Positions 44,764 through 55,331 of a stretch of DNA of 64,000 nucleotides are shown one piece after another; position 1 is the first letter of the stretch; every line of letters starts with the position of its first letter. The notes below the pieces were generated by a model. The model worked only from the letters and a program-made list of their open reading frames with translations, was not told where the DNA came from and ran no database searches. A program made the translations under genes and the position numbers. Source of the stretch: Candidatus Roseilinea sp. NK_OTU-006 (GTDB lineage Bacteria > Chloroflexota > Anaerolineae > J036 > Brachytrichaceae); NCBI RefSeq assembly GCF_012931985.1, contig NZ_JAAFGM010000013.1, positions 22,147-86,146 of the forward strand, written 5' to 3'.

Positions 44764-47700
44764 ATGGCACAGAACAAGATTGTGGTGCGTGGCGCGCGTG
44801 TGCACAACCTCAAGAACATCAACGTCGAGATCCCACGCGACAAACTCGTCGTGATCACCGGCCTCAGCGGCAGCGGCAAATCGTCGCTGGCGTTCGATAC
44901 CATCTTCGCCGAAGGCCAGCGCCGCTATGTGGAGAGCCTATCGGCCTACGCCCGGCAGTTCCTCGGCCAGATGGAGAAGCCGGACGTGGATCAGATCGAA
45001 GGACTCTCGCCGGCTGTCTCGATTGACCAAAAGGGCAGCAGCCACAACCCACGCTCGACCGTCGGCACCGTCACCGAGATCTACGACTATCTGCGCCTGA
45101 TGTTCGCGCGCATCGGCGTGCAGTATTCGCCGGTCACCGGCCTGCCGCTCACGTCGCAGACGCCGCAGCAAATCGTTGATCAGATCGCTGCCTTGCCGCC
45201 CGGCACGCGCGTGCAAATCCTCGCCCCGCTCATCAAGGACAAGAAAGGCCATCACCAACAAGTCTTCGAAGACGTGCGCAAACAAGGCTTCGCACGCGTG
45301 CGCGTGGACGGTGAGATTCGCAGCGTGGATGAGGAGATCGAACTCGATCGCTACAGGCTGCACAACATCGAGGCGGTGGTAGATCGTCTGGTCGTGCCGG
45401 AGGCCAGAGAGCAGGGATCAAGAGTCGGGAATCAGGAGTCGGGAGTGGAGCGTGAGGCTTTGGACGAAGCACGCCGGCAGTTCCTGACGCGGCTGAACGA
45501 CTCGGTGGAGACCGCGCTCAAGCTGGGCGACGGCTTCATGATCGCCATGGTATCAGAAGAGGGCCAGGCGTCCGCTTGGCGCGACATCTTCTTCAGCGAA
45601 AAGAAGGTCGATCCGGCCACCGGCAAAAGCTACCCGGATTTGGAGCCGAAGCTGTTTTCGTTCAACGCGCCGCAGGGCGCCTGTCCAGAATGCCAGGGAT
45701 TGGGCAGCAAACGCGAAATTGACCCGGCGCTCATCGTGCCGAATCCCGACCTATCATTAGACGAAGGGGCCATCCACGCCAGCGGCTGGAACAGCGACGA
45801 TGACGAAAGCTGGGGCCGGCAGATGCTGCGCGCCGTCTGCAAGGCATACGCCATCCCCATGCATCAACCCTGGCGACACCTCAGCCCGGCGCAGCGCGAC
45901 CTGATCCTCTACGGCACCGGCGGCGAGCGCGTGCGGGTGAACTACGTCAATCACCTCGGCGAACGCCGACAATACGACATCCCCTTTGAAGGCGTGATCC
46001 CCAACTTGATGCGGCGCTATCGGGAGAGCACCAGCGATTACATCAAACAAAGCATCGAGGAAGTGATGACCTTCCGCACCTGCGAGGCCTGCGGCGGCAA
46101 ACGGCTGAAGGAGGACGTGCTGTGCGTCAAAGTGGCCGGCAAGAACATCGCCGAAGTGACCGACATGAGCATCCGCGAGGCGCTGGCCTGGGTGGATTCG
46201 CTGGGCGTTGATGAGGCGGAAACCGAAAGTCGGCAGTCGGATGCGCGAAAGAACGGCAAGCCCTCCCCCGCTACGTCCGACTTCCCAGCCTTGAGCGACC
46301 GCGACAAGCAAATTGCCCGGCAGATTGTCAAAGAGATCCGCGCGCGATTACAGTTCCTGGTGGATGTCGGGCTGGACTACCTCACGCTCAGCCGCAGCGC
46401 CAACACGCTGAGCGGCGGCGAAGCCCAGCGCATCCGCCTGGCCACGCAGGTCGGCTCGCAGTTGATGGGCGTGTTGTACGTGCTGGATGAGCCTAGCATC
46501 GGCCTGCACCAACGCGACCAGCAACGCCTGATCAACACGCTGACGCGCATGCGCGACCTGGGCAATACCGTGCTCGTGGTCGAGCACGATGACGACACCA
46601 TGCGCGCGGCCGACTGGATCATTGACATGGGGCCGGGCGCCGGAGAACACGGCGGCCAGGTCGTCGCCACCGGCACACCGGAGCAGATCATGAAAAACAA
46701 GGCTTCGCTTACCGGTGCCTACTTGAGCGGCCGCAAGCATATCCCCATCCCCCCTCAGCGGCGGGCCGGCAACGGCAAAAAGTTGATCATCAAGGGCGCG
46801 CGCGAAAACAACCTGAAGAACATTGACGTCGAAATTCCGCTGGGCAAATTCGTCGTCGTCACCGGCGTGAGCGGCAGCGGCAAATCCTCGCTCATCGTCG
46901 AGTGCCTCTACAAGGCGCTGGCCAACCGGCTCAACGGCGCGCTCGAACATCCCGGCGATCTGGACGACATCCTCGGGCTGGAGCACCTCGACAAAGTCAT
47001 CAACATTGACCAGCAACCCATCGGGCGCACGCCGCGCAGCAACCCCGCCACTTACACCGGCCTGTGGACGCCGCTGCGCGAGCTGTTCGCCGAGCTGCCC
47101 GAAAGCAAAATCCGCGGCTACAAGAGCGGGCGCTTCTCGTTCAACGTCAAGGGCGGCCGCTGCGAAGCATGCGAAGGTCAGGGCGTGCTGCAAATCCAGA
47201 TGCAGTTCATGCCCGACATCTACGTCACGTGCGACGTGTGCCACGGCACGCGCTTCAACCGCGAGACGCTGCAGGTGCGCTACAAGGGCAAGAACATCGC
47301 CGAGGTGCTGGACATGACGGTGACCGAGGCTATGGCCTTCTTCAAGGATATTCCCCCCATCGCGCGCAAGCTACAAACGCTCGAAGAGGTCGGCCTGGGC
47401 TACATCCGGCTGGGCCAGCCGGCCACCACCCTCAGCGGCGGCGAGGCGCAGCGGGTGAAGCTCAGCCGCGAGCTGAGCAAACGCTCCACCGGCCGCACGA
47501 TCTACGTGCTCGATGAGCCATCGGTCGGCCTGCATCACGCCGACGTGCACAAGCTGATTCACGTGCTGGACCAATTGGTGGATGACGGCAACACCGTCGT
47601 CGTGATCGAGCACCACCTCGACATCATCAAAGTCGCCGATTGGGTGATTGACCTCGGGCCGGAAGGCGGCGAAGGCGGTGGGCGCATCGTCGCCCAGGGC

Positions 47701-47835
47701 ACGCCGGAGCAGGTGGCCCAAGTCGCCGAGAGTTATACCGGTCGCTTCCTTGCGCGCGCGCTCGAACAAGCCGCGTTGTGGGAGGCGAAGGCACGCGCGT
47801 CGGCCAAAGCAGCGAAGCCCAAGCGGCGCAAATAG
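44764..47835 (+). CDS. uvrA: Excinuclease ABC subunit A with two repeat-derived insertions
   Basis: UvrA recognises bulky DNA damage and loads UvrB. The protein has both ATPase halves: Walker [18 protein letters not shown] and [17 protein letters not shown], and signatures [15 protein letters not shown] and [16 protein letters not shown]. Zinc modules read CPEC...CEAC and CEAC...CDVC. At 1023 residues it is longer than usual because of inserts at about residues 214-230 ([20 protein letters not shown]) and 485-509 ([18 protein letters not shown]). Both inserts derive from in-frame repeats. Both sit at positions normally occupied by surface loops, so activity is probably kept. The C-terminal basic tail AKPKRRK is usual. 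Confidence 0.97.
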   Translation: MAQNKIVVRGARVHNLKNINVEIPRDKLVVITGLSGSGKSSLAFDTIFAEGQRRYVESLSAYARQFLGQMEKPDVDQIEGLSPAVSIDQKGSSHNPRSTVGTVTEIYDYLRLMFARIGVQYSPVTGLPLTSQTPQQIVDQIAALPPGTRVQILAPLIKDKKGHHQQVFEDVRKQGFARVRVDGEIRSVDEEIELDRYRLHNIEAVVDRLVVPEAREQGSRVGNQESGVEREALDEARRQFLTRLNDSVETALKLGDGFMIAMVSEEGQASAWRDIFFSEKKVDPATGKSYPDLEPKLFSFNAPQGACPECQGLGSKREIDPALIVPNPDLSLDEGAIHASGWNSDDDESWGRQMLRAVCKAYAIPMHQPWRHLSPAQRDLILYGTGGERVRVNYVNHLGERRQYDIPFEGVIPNLMRRYRESTSDYIKQSIEEVMTFRTCEACGGKRLKEDVLCVKVAGKNIAEVTDMSIREALAWVDSLGVDEAETESRQSDARKNGKPSPATSDFPALSDRDKQIARQIVKEIRARLQFLVDVGLDYLTLSRSANTLSGGEAQRIRLATQVGSQLMGVLYVLDEPSIGLHQRDQQRLINTLTRMRDLGNTVLVVEHDDDTMRAADWIIDMGPGAGEHGGQVVATGTPEQIMKNKASLTGAYLSGRKHIPIPPQRRAGNGKKLIIKGARENNLKNIDVEIPLGKFVVVTGVSGSGKSSLIVECLYKALANRLNGALEHPGDLDDILGLEHLDKVINIDQQPIGRTPRSNPATYTGLWTPLRELFAELPESKIRGYKSGRFSFNVKGGRCEACEGQGVLQIQMQFMPDIYVTCDVCHGTRFNRETLQVRYKGKNIAEVLDMTVTEAMAFFKDIPPIARKLQTLEEVGLGYIRLGQPATTLSGGEAQRVKLSRELSKRSTGRTIYVLDEPSVGLHHADVHKLIHVLDQLVDDGNTVVVIEHHLDIIKVADWVIDLGPEGGEGGGRIVAQGTPEQVAQVAESYTGRFLARALEQAALWEAKARASAKAAKPKRRK
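45405..45452 (+). repeat. In-frame repeat insertion in uvrA, first copy
   Basis: Units of the form GAGTCGGGA occur twice (45422-45430 and 45436-45444) within an insert that separates VVDRLVVPE from the normal downstream segment [10 protein letters not shown]. It is translated as [15 protein letters not shown]. Confidence 0.7.
46216..46290. repeat. In-frame repeat insertion in uvrA, second copy
   Basis: AAAGTCGGCAGTCGGA (46226-46241) is partly complementary to TCCGACTTCCC (46276-46286), forming an imperfect palindrome. The insert lies just before the conserved [12 protein letters not shown] segment. It is translated as [20 protein letters not shown]. Confidence 0.65.
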
Positions 47836-47868
47836 CCCCCGAAGCGCCGCAGCGCGGCCGCGCGCGCC

Positions 47869-49122
47869 TCACGTCACCCGCCCGCGCCGATGGAACTCCG
47901 GGCGATCCCAGGTGCGCAACTCGAGCACCTCGGCCAGGATATGCGCAGCGTCCCACACGTCCACGTAGCGCAGATAGAGCGGCGCAAAACCAAAGCGCAG
48001 GATGTCCGGCGCGCGAAAGTCGCCGATCACCCCGCGCGCAATCAGCGCCTGCATGATGGGGAAGGCGTCTGGATGTGCAAAGCAGACCTGGCTGCCCCGG
48101 CGGTCGGGCTCGCGCGGCGTGACCAGCCGTAAGCCATGCGCGGCGCACCGCGGCTCGACCTGTGCAATGAACAGATCGGTCAATGCCAGCGACTTCGCCC
48201 GGACCATCGCCATCGGCGCCTCCAGCGCGATGTCCACGCCACACTCGAGCGCCGCCAGACTGAGGACGGGCGGCGTGCCGCACAAGGCGCGGGCAATGCC
48301 CGGCGCCGGCCGATAGTCCGGCTCAAAGGCGAACGGATGCGCATGTCCCATCCAGCCGGCCAGCGGTTGGCGAAAGTCGGCTTGGTGGCGCTGCGCGACG
48401 AAGATAAACGCCGGCGCGCCTGGGCCGCCGTTCAAGTACTTGTAGCCACAGCCAACGGCGAAATCAGCCTGGGCGCCGTTCAAATCCACCGGCACAGCGC
48501 CCGCCGAGTGCGCCAAATCCCAGATCGTCAACGCGCCACAGGCTTGGGCGCGTTGCGTGACCTCAGCCATATCATGCATCCGACCGGTGCGGTAGTTGAC
48601 GTGGGTGAGCATCACGACCGCCGTATCGGCGCCGATCGCGTCGGCGATCTCGTCGGCTGCCGCCAGACGCAGCGTGTAACCGCCGCCCAGCAGCTCGATC
48701 AGCCCCTGCGCCATGTAAAGGTCGGTGGGGAAGTTGTCGCGCTCAGACACGATGACGCGCCGATCCGGCCGCAGCGTCAGCGCAGCAGCTAGGGCCTTAA
48801 ACAGGTTGATCGAGGTCGAATCGCCCGCCACCACTTCGCCGGGTTGCGCGCCGAGCAAGCGGGCCAGCTTATCGCCGATGCGCTGCGGCAGCGCAATCCA
48901 GCCGGCGGCATTCCAGCTTCGGATCAGCCCATCGCCCCATTCGGCCGCGATCACCTGCGCCAAACGTCGCTGCGCCTCAAGCGGCAGCGGGCCGAGCGAG
49001 TTGCCGTCGAGGTAGATCACGCCTTCTGGCAAATAGAAGCGAGCGCGGAAGGCAGCTAGTGGGTCATGTGTATCCAGCGCGGCAGCCGCCGCGCGCGAGT
49101 CCGGCAAATGAGATTGCATCAT
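47869..49122 (-). CDS. kynU: Kynureninase
   Basis: KynU cleaves kynurenine or 3-hydroxykynurenine to (hydroxy)anthranilate and alanine in tryptophan breakdown. The sequence shows [46 protein letters not shown], and [16 protein letters not shown]. The PLP lysine Lys228 lies in [13 protein letters not shown]. All are standard for the fold-type I enzyme. The protein is 417 residues, normal length. The gene stands alone, convergent with uvrA. TAGATT at 49132-49137 on the minus strand ends 9 nt before the ATG. A second ATG follows directly (49119). Confidence 0.95.
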   Translation of the reverse strand: MMQSHLPDSRAAAAALDTHDPLAAFRARFYLPEGVIYLDGNSLGPLPLEAQRRLAQVIAAEWGDGLIRSWNAAGWIALPQRIGDKLARLLGAQPGEVVAGDSTSINLFKALAAALTLRPDRRVIVSERDNFPTDLYMAQGLIELLGGGYTLRLAAADEIADAIGADTAVVMLTHVNYRTGRMHDMAEVTQRAQACGALTIWDLAHSAGAVPVDLNGAQADFAVGCGYKYLNGGPGAPAFIFVAQRHQADFRQPLAGWMGHAHPFAFEPDYRPAPGIARALCGTPPVLSLAALECGVDIALEAPMAMVRAKSLALTDLFIAQVEPRCAAHGLRLVTPREPDRRGSQVCFAHPDAFPIMQALIARGVIGDFRAPDILRFGFAPLYLRYVDVWDAAHILAEVLELRTWDRPEFHRRGRVT

Positions 49123-49131
49123 ACCGGCGCT

Positions 49132-49137
49132 AATCTA
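49132..49137 (-). promoter_or_regulatory. Candidate -10 of kynU, leaderless type
   Basis: TAGATT on the minus strand ends 9 nt before the first kynU ATG, with no ribosome-binding site between. The same TAGATTAGCG decamer precedes the secreted hydrolase gene at 14325-14334. Confidence 0.5.
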
Positions 49138-49332
49138 GCAGCGCAGTGGGTTGCAGGCCAAGCGCCTGCGAGGGGCATTTCGCGCGCGGGGATGAAGCGC
49201 AGGCCGGGCCTGCGCCTGCCCGTATCCAGAGCCAGGCCCGCCCATGGCGACAAGCCCACGAAAGCGACATGGTATAGTCGCGCTGCATTCAAAAACACAT
49301 GCTAACACATGCTGCAATGGAGTGAAAACAAG

Positions 49333-49863
49333 ATGTTGGGCGAACAAACCACAGAACGCACCGGCGAACTCACGCTCAAAGGCCAGCCGCTGACTGTGAT
49401 CGGGCCAAAGTTGAAGCCCGGCGACAAATTCCCGGCCGTCACCCTGACGGCAACCGACTGGAGCGCCGTGGACTTAGGCACGATGCGCGGCACCGTTCGG
49501 TTGATCAGCGTGGTGCCATCGCTGGACACGGGCATCTGCGACGCGCAAACCAAGCGCTTCAACGAAGAGGCCGAGCGGTTCGGCGATAAGGTGAAAGTCA
49601 TCACCATCAGCGCCGACCTTCCCTGGGCGCAGCGGCGCTGGATGAACGACGCGGAAGTGAAGAACATCACCGTGCTATCCGATCACAAGGACATGGCGTT
49701 TGGCAACGCAGCCGGCACACACGTCAAGGAGATGCGCATCGAGCAGCGCGCCATCTTCGTCGTGGATAAGGACGACACGGTGACCTATGCCGAGTACGTG
49801 CCGGAAATCGCTCAGCACCCCGACTACGACGCCGCCATCGAGGCAGTCAAGAAACTGCTCTAG
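49333..49863 (+). CDS. tpx: Thiol peroxidase (Tpx-like), single-cysteine form
   Basis: Tpx reduces peroxides with a peroxidatic cysteine. The segment VVPSLDTGICDAQTKRFNEE holds that Cys (Cys69), and the surrounding Thr and Arg region is kept. In classical Tpx a resolving Cys lies in SADLPFAQxRFC; here the segment is SADLPWAQRRWMN, with Met104 at that place. Cys69 is the only cysteine in the protein. It therefore probably works as a 1-Cys enzyme needing an external thiol. The ATG at 49333 follows GGAGTG with 8 nt spacing and is preferred over the ATG at 49309. MoxR starts 3 nt after its stop. Confidence 0.9.
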   Translation: MLGEQTTERTGELTLKGQPLTVIGPKLKPGDKFPAVTLTATDWSAVDLGTMRGTVRLISVVPSLDTGICDAQTKRFNEEAERFGDKVKVITISADLPWAQRRWMNDAEVKNITVLSDHKDMAFGNAAGTHVKEMRIEQRAIFVVDKDDTVTYAEYVPEIAQHPDYDAAIEAVKKLL

Positions 49864-49866
49864 GGC

Positions 49867-50814
49867 ATGCAGGCCGTCCGCGACCTGGCCGCGAGGCTCA
49901 TAGATAACGTCGAGCGCGTCATCTTCGGCAAGCGCGACGTGATCGAACTGACGGCGATCTGCTTGCTCTGCCAGGGCCACGTACTGATCGAGGACGTGCC
50001 AGGCGTTGGCAAGACGATGCTAGCCAAGGCCCTGGCACGTTCGATCGGCGGCACGTTCAAACGCATCCAGTTCACCCCCGACATGCTGCCGTCGGACGTG
50101 ACGGGCGTCTCGATCTACAACCAGAAGACCGGGGAATTCGAGTTCCGCCCTGGGCCGATCATGGCGCAGATCGTGCTGGCCGACGAGATCAACCGCGCTA
50201 CGCCCAAGACGCAGGCCGCCCTGCTGGAGGCCATGGAAGAACGCCAGGTGACCGTGGACGGCGTCACGCGCGAGTTGCACTCCCCCTTCCTGGTGCTGGC
50301 CACACAGAACCCGATCGAATACGAAGGCACCTTCCCGCTCCCCGAAGCACAGCTCGATCGTTTCCTCATGCGCGTCTCGCTCGGCTATCCTACGCCGGAG
50401 CAGCAAATGGCGATCCTCGACGCACAACAGTATTCCCATCCCATCGAGGACCTGGGGCAGATCACAGATGCGACCGAGTTGGTTAAGACACAGGAACTCT
50501 TGAAGTCGGTCTATTGTGACCGATTGGTCAAGCAGTACATCGTGCAACTGGTTGATGCCACGCGCGCTCATCCCGACGTGTATCTGGGCGCTAGCCCACG
50601 CGGCGCGTGGACGCTGTTTCGCACCGCGCAGGCGCGCGCGGCCGTGCATGGCCGGGACTACGTGATCCCAGATGACGTGAAAGCGCTGGCCGCAGCCACG
50701 CTCGGTCACCGTATCATCATCAGCCCGGCTGCCCGCATCAAAGGCGTGACCTCAGCCGATATTCTGGACGAGTTGCTGCGCGTCACGCCGGTGCCCGGCG
50801 CCCGCGTGAAATGA
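49867..50814 (+). CDS. MoxR-family AAA ATPase
   Basis: MoxR ATPases act as chaperones that help assemble or activate partner proteins. The protein shows Walker [18 protein letters not shown], then [15 protein letters not shown] and Walker [21 protein letters not shown] with [32 protein letters not shown] is sensor 1, followed by AQLDRFLMR. 315 residues is normal. The TGA overlaps the ATG of the DUF58 gene (50811-50814), the classic MoxR-DUF58 arrangement. It lies 3 nt after tpx, so the three genes may form one transcript. Confidence 0.96.
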   Translation: MQAVRDLAARLIDNVERVIFGKRDVIELTAICLLCQGHVLIEDVPGVGKTMLAKALARSIGGTFKRIQFTPDMLPSDVTGVSIYNQKTGEFEFRPGPIMAQIVLADEINRATPKTQAALLEAMEERQVTVDGVTRELHSPFLVLATQNPIEYEGTFPLPEAQLDRFLMRVSLGYPTPEQQMAILDAQQYSHPIEDLGQITDATELVKTQELLKSVYCDRLVKQYIVQLVDATRAHPDVYLGASPRGAWTLFRTAQARAAVHGRDYVIPDDVKALAAATLGHRIIISPAARIKGVTSADILDELLRVTPVPGARVK

Positions 50815-52079
50815 CTCGCTATCGCGTCGTCTGGGTCCTCTTCCTCATTGCGCTCACCGGCGCGCTCGGCACCGGGCATAGCCTGTGGTGGACCTTCGCC
50901 GGCGCGCTCTTCACGCTAATCGTCATTCCAATCGCTTGGGCCTGGTTGAGCGTGAATTGGCTGCGCATCGCGCGCCGCACGTTTGCGCGCGTGACGCACG
51001 TCGGCGAAATTTTGGAGGAGGAGTTCAGGCTGATCAACCTCAGCCGCGTGCCCAAGCTCTGGGTCGAGGTGCGCGACCAGTCCACCCTGCCGGGGCACTA
51101 CGCCAGCCGGGTAGTCAGCCTGATCGGCGGCCGGCAATGGCGTGGCTGGCGCGTGAAGACGCGCTGCGCGCAGCGCGGGCGCTACACGCTCGGTCCGCTG
51201 ACCGTGCGCAGCAGCGACCCGCTGGGCATCTACCAGATGCAACGCCAGCTCGACGTTGTGCACACGATTCTCGTCTATCCCGCTACGTTCGACTTCCACG
51301 ACTTCCCGTTACCGGCCACCTTCCTGACCGGCGGTGACGCATTGCGCCGGCGCACGCACTACACGACTACCAACGCCGCCGGTGTGCGCGACTACGTCAC
51401 CGGCGACAGCATCAACCGCATCCACTGGCCCACCAGCGCCCGGCGTCAGCGCCTGATCGTCAAAGAATTCGAACTCGACCCGATCTCCGACATCTGGGTC
51501 GCGCTGGACCTTTTCCGCGGGGCGCAATTCGAGCTGGAGACCGGCAAGGCGGGCTCGCCCGCGGAAACATTATCGCCGCCCACAACGGAGGGCGGCGAAT
51601 CGCACGCAACGATTCGACTGCCCCCACAGACCGAGGAATATGCGGTTTCGATCGCAGCGTCCATCGCGAAGCACTTTTTGCAACAGGGGCGCGTCGTCGG
51701 CCTCATCGCTCACAGCGCGCACCGCGAGGTCATCCCCGGCGAGCGCGGCGAACGCCAGCTCACCAAGATCTTGGAGACGCTCTCGGCGGTGCGCGCACAC
51801 GGCGAGATTCCATTCGACCACGTGCTGAGTTTGGAGTCGGTGATGTTCGCGCGCGGGACGACGTTGATTGCCATCTCGGCTTCGCCCGATACTGCCTGGG
51901 CACGAGCGGTGCAGCAGATCGTTCACAACGGGGTCCACGTGGTCGCCGTCGTCCTCGACAGTCGATCGTTTGGGGCGGCCGAGTCTAACGACGATGTGAT
52001 CGCTGCATTGGCCAACGCCGGCGCAATCGTGCGCACCGTGCAGTGCGGATCATCAATCCCGCAGGCGATTGAAGCGTGA
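50811..52079 (+). CDS. DUF58 membrane protein, MoxR partner
   Basis: Two membrane helices (about residues 5-20 and 25-45) precede the DUF58 domain. The domain includes [20 protein letters not shown] (the RGxYxxGPxxxxxxDPLG motif) and [20 protein letters not shown] (the YxxGDxxRxIxWxxSAR motif). A C-terminal vWA-like region follows, interrupted by a low-complexity stretch around residues 245-270. DUF58 proteins occur with MoxR ATPases, and a role in cell-envelope assembly has been suggested. The start is the ATG that overlaps the MoxR stop. Confidence 0.93.
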   Translation: MTRYRVVWVLFLIALTGALGTGHSLWWTFAGALFTLIVIPIAWAWLSVNWLRIARRTFARVTHVGEILEEEFRLINLSRVPKLWVEVRDQSTLPGHYASRVVSLIGGRQWRGWRVKTRCAQRGRYTLGPLTVRSSDPLGIYQMQRQLDVVHTILVYPATFDFHDFPLPATFLTGGDALRRRTHYTTTNAAGVRDYVTGDSINRIHWPTSARRQRLIVKEFELDPISDIWVALDLFRGAQFELETGKAGSPAETLSPPTTEGGESHATIRLPPQTEEYAVSIAASIAKHFLQQGRVVGLIAHSAHREVIPGERGERQLTKILETLSAVRAHGEIPFDHVLSLESVMFARGTTLIAISASPDTAWARAVQQIVHNGVHVVAVVLDSRSFGAAESNDDVIAALANAGAIVRTVQCGSSIPQAIEA

Positions 52080-52110
52080 GACGCAGCCGACGGCTGCCCA
52101 CACACGCCGG

Positions 52111-52899
52111 CTAAGCCGAACGGGACGCACGGTCAGGCGACGGCGCGCCAATGCGCCGCAGCGCATAGCCTTGACTGCGCATGTTGGCGATGCGCCAACG
52201 TGCGTTTTGAACCGACTCAAACTTGCGACGCAAGCGGGCAATGTGCGGGCGCAGCAACCGCAGGGCGTGCTTCTTATCGGTGATGGACGGAAAGGCCGCG
52301 CGCGACATCTCTTCGTAGGTCGCCAAGCTCGGCATGCGTTGGATGAGCAGTTCAACCAAACTCAGCTCAATCGTGGAGAGCAGGATCGGCGTGTCCTCAA
52401 GGATTAACAAGCGTCGAGCCGTGTTGAGTTCCAGGCCGCTCAGCTCCTGCGTCGCGCCATTGCGCTGCGCTTTGTCGTGCAGCGCCGGTTCTTGACGCGC
52501 CGGCGCCAGGCGAACGGCACTTCGAGCCTTGTCCAGATGAGTGGTGAGCCGGCGAGCGATCTCGTCTTCGCCATCAGAGAGGGACAGGTAATCTGCAACA
52601 CCTATGCGCAGGGCAGACACGACGCGCTCCACCGTCGGATTCTGGTCGAGCACCACGATCGGCGGACAAGACGGCAATCCCATCAACGTATCGGCCAGCT
52701 CAAGGGTGGCCTGATCGTTGGTGAGATCAAGCAGGATCAGGCTTACCCCCCCGGTGCTTACGCGCGACACAGCATCGCGCGCCCCCGAGGCTTGCGCCAC
52801 AGGATAGCCGCGCTCCGCCATCTGTTGGGCGATTCGGTCGCTGGCTTGGCTGGCGCCGATGATTAACAGTGTCTCTCCGGTGCTATCGTGGTATGTCAT
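52111..52899 (-). CDS. Atypical response regulator with degenerate receiver and winged-helix domain
   Basis: Residues about 10-125 follow the receiver fold: TLLIIGASQASDRIAQQMAE, LILLDLTND and IVVLDQNPTVERVV. The usual acidic pair near the N-terminus is replaced by IIGAS, and the conserved Lys position reads YLSLSDGED. The phospho-acceptor-like Asp in LLDLTND remains. The C-terminal half resembles an OmpR-type winged helix (LSLVELLIQRMPSLATYEEM, LRPHIARLRRKFE and MRSQGYALR). It probably binds DNA, with signalling independent of a normal phosphorelay. The ATG is preceded by AGAGG. No kinase lies beside it. Confidence 0.75.
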   Translation of the reverse strand: MTYHDSTGETLLIIGASQASDRIAQQMAERGYPVAQASGARDAVSRVSTGGVSLILLDLTNDQATLELADTLMGLPSCPPIVVLDQNPTVERVVSALRIGVADYLSLSDGEDEIARRLTTHLDKARSAVRLAPARQEPALHDKAQRNGATQELSGLELNTARRLLILEDTPILLSTIELSLVELLIQRMPSLATYEEMSRAAFPSITDKKHALRLLRPHIARLRRKFESVQNARWRIANMRSQGYALRRIGAPSPDRASRSA

Positions 52900-53105
52900 T
52901 TCAGATTAACCTCTTTGATGATTACTTTTGGGACGAATATTTTATCTAACTTAAGCTCTTGTGCAAAGGTTCATTGAAACAGAACGATCGGTTAATGCGT
53001 TCGCACCCAGAATTCCGCCGGCTACAGTTAACGCGAAACTGCACTCACACAACACAAAGTGTAACGAGGTAAACAGACAACTGCGCTTGTAATTTTTATG
53101 CTGCG

Positions 53106-53909
53106 TCAGTAAATCTCGTCCTTGATCTCGCCGTCCGCCACCAACACCGCGCGTGTGACACGCCGAGCAAGATCTTGGTCGTGGGTGACCATCAAAATCG
53201 TTTTCCCTTCTTCAACAAGTCGGGTGAAGAGATCAAAGACCTGGTTGGCCGTCTTCGAGTCGAGGTTGCCGGTAGGCTCATCCGCCACGATGACGGGCGG
53301 ATCGTTGGCCAGCGCGCGAGCAATGGCGACGCGCTGCTGTTGCCCGCCCGAAACCGCAGAGGGCAATTTGTGCGCATGTTGCGCCATATCCACATGGGCT
53401 AGGAGTTGCATAGCGCGCTCGTAACGCTCACGCGGCGCGTAGGTATGACAAAAGTCCATCGGCAGCATGACATTTTCAACCAGTGTAAGCGTTGGCAGCA
53501 ATTGAAAGAACTGAAAAATCACACCTACGTGTTTGCCGCGCCAGACCGCCATCTGGCTCTCGCTCAACTGATGCACGGCCGTATCTCCCACGAAGACTTC
53601 GCCGGAGGTAGGACGGTCAATGCCCGTGATCATGTTAATCAGCGTGGATTTGCCACTGCCGCTTTTGCCGATCACGGCGACGAACTCGTGCGTGTCCACG
53701 CGCAAATTGACGCCGCGCAGGGCGTAAAACTTGCCCGCCGGCGTGTCGTAAATCTTTACCACGCGCTTCAGCTCAATGAGGTGGCAATTGCCGTGCCGGT
53801 AGGGATCTTCACAAGCCGTTTCTTCCGGCGTCTCGCGTTGAAGGATCGGCGCCCGAGTGCGATGGCGTTCTCTGAACAGCGCTAACACAAGCTGAATGGT
53901 ACTGCTCAA
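53106..53909 (-). CDS. ABC transporter ATP-binding protein (MacB/LolD type) with N-terminal Cys/His extension
   Basis: The ATPase core has Walker [21 protein letters not shown], the Q-loop [11 protein letters not shown], signature [17 protein letters not shown] and Walker [17 protein letters not shown]. It matches the MacB/LolD/FtsE-like group that moves lipids or extrudes substrates with a separate permease. A 43-residue extension precedes it and contains [12 protein letters not shown], a small Cys/His cluster of unknown role. The start is uncertain: a TTG at 53909 or a GTG at 53888. No permease gene lies beside it, so it is an orphan ATPase. Confidence 0.88.
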   Translation of the reverse strand: MSSTIQLVLALFRERHRTRAPILQRETPEETACEDPYRHGNCHLIELKRVVKIYDTPAGKFYALRGVNLRVDTHEFVAVIGKSGSGKSTLINMITGIDRPTSGEVFVGDTAVHQLSESQMAVWRGKHVGVIFQFFQLLPTLTLVENVMLPMDFCHTYAPRERYERAMQLLAHVDMAQHAHKLPSAVSGGQQQRVAIARALANDPPVIVADEPTGNLDSKTANQVFDLFTRLVEEGKTILMVTHDQDLARRVTRAVLVADGEIKDEIY

Positions 53910-54022
53910 GTTTTAGAAGACGATGAAACGGCGTTGCTGGGGAAAGAGTGGCAACGGATCAGTTAAGCGCAGGGGATGCCGCCGTTGCTGCTGAGGGATA
54001 ATTCACGGGCGTACTGACTGCG

Positions 54023-54376
54023 ATGATGAAGATCACCCGCATCTACACCGGGCCCGATGGCGAATCGCATTTTGAAGATCTCGAAATCGAGTATGTCAGC
54101 AGCGGGCCGATCGGCAAGCTATCCAACTGGCAACCCGTGACCCGGCTGGCCTTTCGCGAAACGGCAGCGGACTACGATTACGACTGGCACGTCGCCCCGC
54201 GCCGCCAGTACATCGTCATGCTCGACGGTCACATTGAGGTCGAGGTGGGCGACGGGACGAAGCGCGAGTTCCGCGGCGGAGATGTGTTGTTGGTGGAAGA
54301 CACCACGGGGCGCGGCCACCGCACGCGCGAGCTGAGCGGCAAACCGCGCCGATCGCTGTTTATCGCGCTCGAGTAA
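54023..54376 (+). CDS. Cupin-fold small protein
   Basis: This 117-residue protein has the pattern of a cupin barrel: WHVAPRRQYIVMLDGHIEVE, VGDGTKREFRGGDVLLVED and TTGRGHRTRELSGKPRRSLF. The metal ligands of catalytic cupins are only partly kept (HVAPRRQ and GHRTR), so binding rather than catalysis is likely. Two ATGs in a row (54023 and 54026) are possible. A GATAAT at 53997-54002 may be its -10. It stands alone between the orphan ABC ATPase and the OmpR-type regulator. Confidence 0.75.
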   Translation: MMKITRIYTGPDGESHFEDLEIEYVSSGPIGKLSNWQPVTRLAFRETAADYDYDWHVAPRRQYIVMLDGHIEVEVGDGTKREFRGGDVLLVEDTTGRGHRTRELSGKPRRSLFIALE

Positions 54377-54503
54377 CTTGCAGCGCCGCCCAAGACGGTT
54401 GCAGGCTGCGGCGCGCTCGGCCGGCTTGGTTCACACCGCCGAGCACTCGCCGTTTGTCCACCCAGTCCCTCAGCCCCCTACCCTTCTTCCTCCGCGATGC
54501 ACC

Positions 54504-55265
54504 TCATGCACCTTTCAACTCTTCGCCTTGCTTTTCGCGCTCGCGCTGTTCGCGCTCCTTCTTGCGAAAGTCCACAAAGCGGTAGCCGGTGCCGCGTTCG
54601 GTGAGGATGTATTGCGGGTGAGCCAAATCTTTCTCGATCTTTTGGCGTAGATAGGTGATATAGAGGCGCAGATATTGCGTCTCGTCGCGATACTCCCAGC
54701 CCCACACCTTGCTGAGCAACGTCTCGTGCGGCACCACCCATCCGGCGTTTTGCACCAGGTGATAGAGCAGGCGCCACTCGGTGGGGCGCAATTTGATCGG
54801 CTTGCCCTCCACGATCACCTCGCGCCGGTTGAAGTCAATCGAAAGCCGGTCATCCACCTTGATGGGCGTCTTCTCCACCATGGCCGGCAGCTCGGCGCGA
54901 CGAATGACCGCCTTGATGCGCATGACCAGTTCGCGCGGGCTGAACGGCTTGGTGACGTAGTCGTCGGCGCCGAGCGAGAGTCCCCTCACCTTATCATCCT
55001 CTTCGCCCTTGGCGGTGAGCATGATGACCGGCACATTGCTCTCCTCGCGGATCATGCGCAACGTCTCGAAGCCGTCCATATCGGGCATCATCACATCGAG
55101 CAACACACAATCGGGCAGCAGCTCGCGCACTTTGCGCACCGCCTCCAGGCCGTCTTGGGCCTGCACAACCCGGAAGTTCTCCAACTCCAGGTTCATGCGG
55201 ATGAAGTTGATCATGCGCGGCTCATCGTCCACCACCAGCACCAGCTTCGAGTCTTCGTTGGCCAT
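54504..55265 (-). CDS. OmpR/PhoB-family response regulator
   Basis: The receiver domain has the acidic pair [11 protein letters not shown], the phospho-acceptor Asp in [19 protein letters not shown], and the Lys in [13 protein letters not shown]. The C-terminal winged helix reads [40 protein letters not shown] and [15 protein letters not shown] charged tail of about 20 residues ([19 protein letters not shown]) follows, longer than usual. It resembles KdpE/PhoB types. No kinase gene is adjacent. TATAAT at 55274-55279 on the minus strand lies 8 nt before the ATG. Confidence 0.95.
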   Translation of the reverse strand: MANEDSKLVLVVDDEPRMINFIRMNLELENFRVVQAQDGLEAVRKVRELLPDCVLLDVMMPDMDGFETLRMIREESNVPVIMLTAKGEEDDKVRGLSLGADDYVTKPFSPRELVMRIKAVIRRAELPAMVEKTPIKVDDRLSIDFNRREVIVEGKPIKLRPTEWRLLYHLVQNAGWVVPHETLLSKVWGWEYRDETQYLRLYITYLRQKIEKDLAHPQYILTERGTGYRFVDFRKKEREQREREKQGEELKGA

Positions 55266-55273
55266 GATGCAGC

Positions 55274-55279
55274 ATTATA
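55274..55279 (-). promoter_or_regulatory. -10 of the response regulator gene, leaderless type
   Basis: A perfect TATAAT on the minus strand ends 8 nt before the ATG. The 78-base divergent region also holds the -10 of the YqeB gene (55332-55337), so both promoters are within one short segment and could be co-regulated. Confidence 0.6.
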
Positions 55280-55331
55280 GTGGGCAAGTGCGCTACCCTC
55301 ACCCTTTCATCAGCAACGGCCGGCGCATCGT

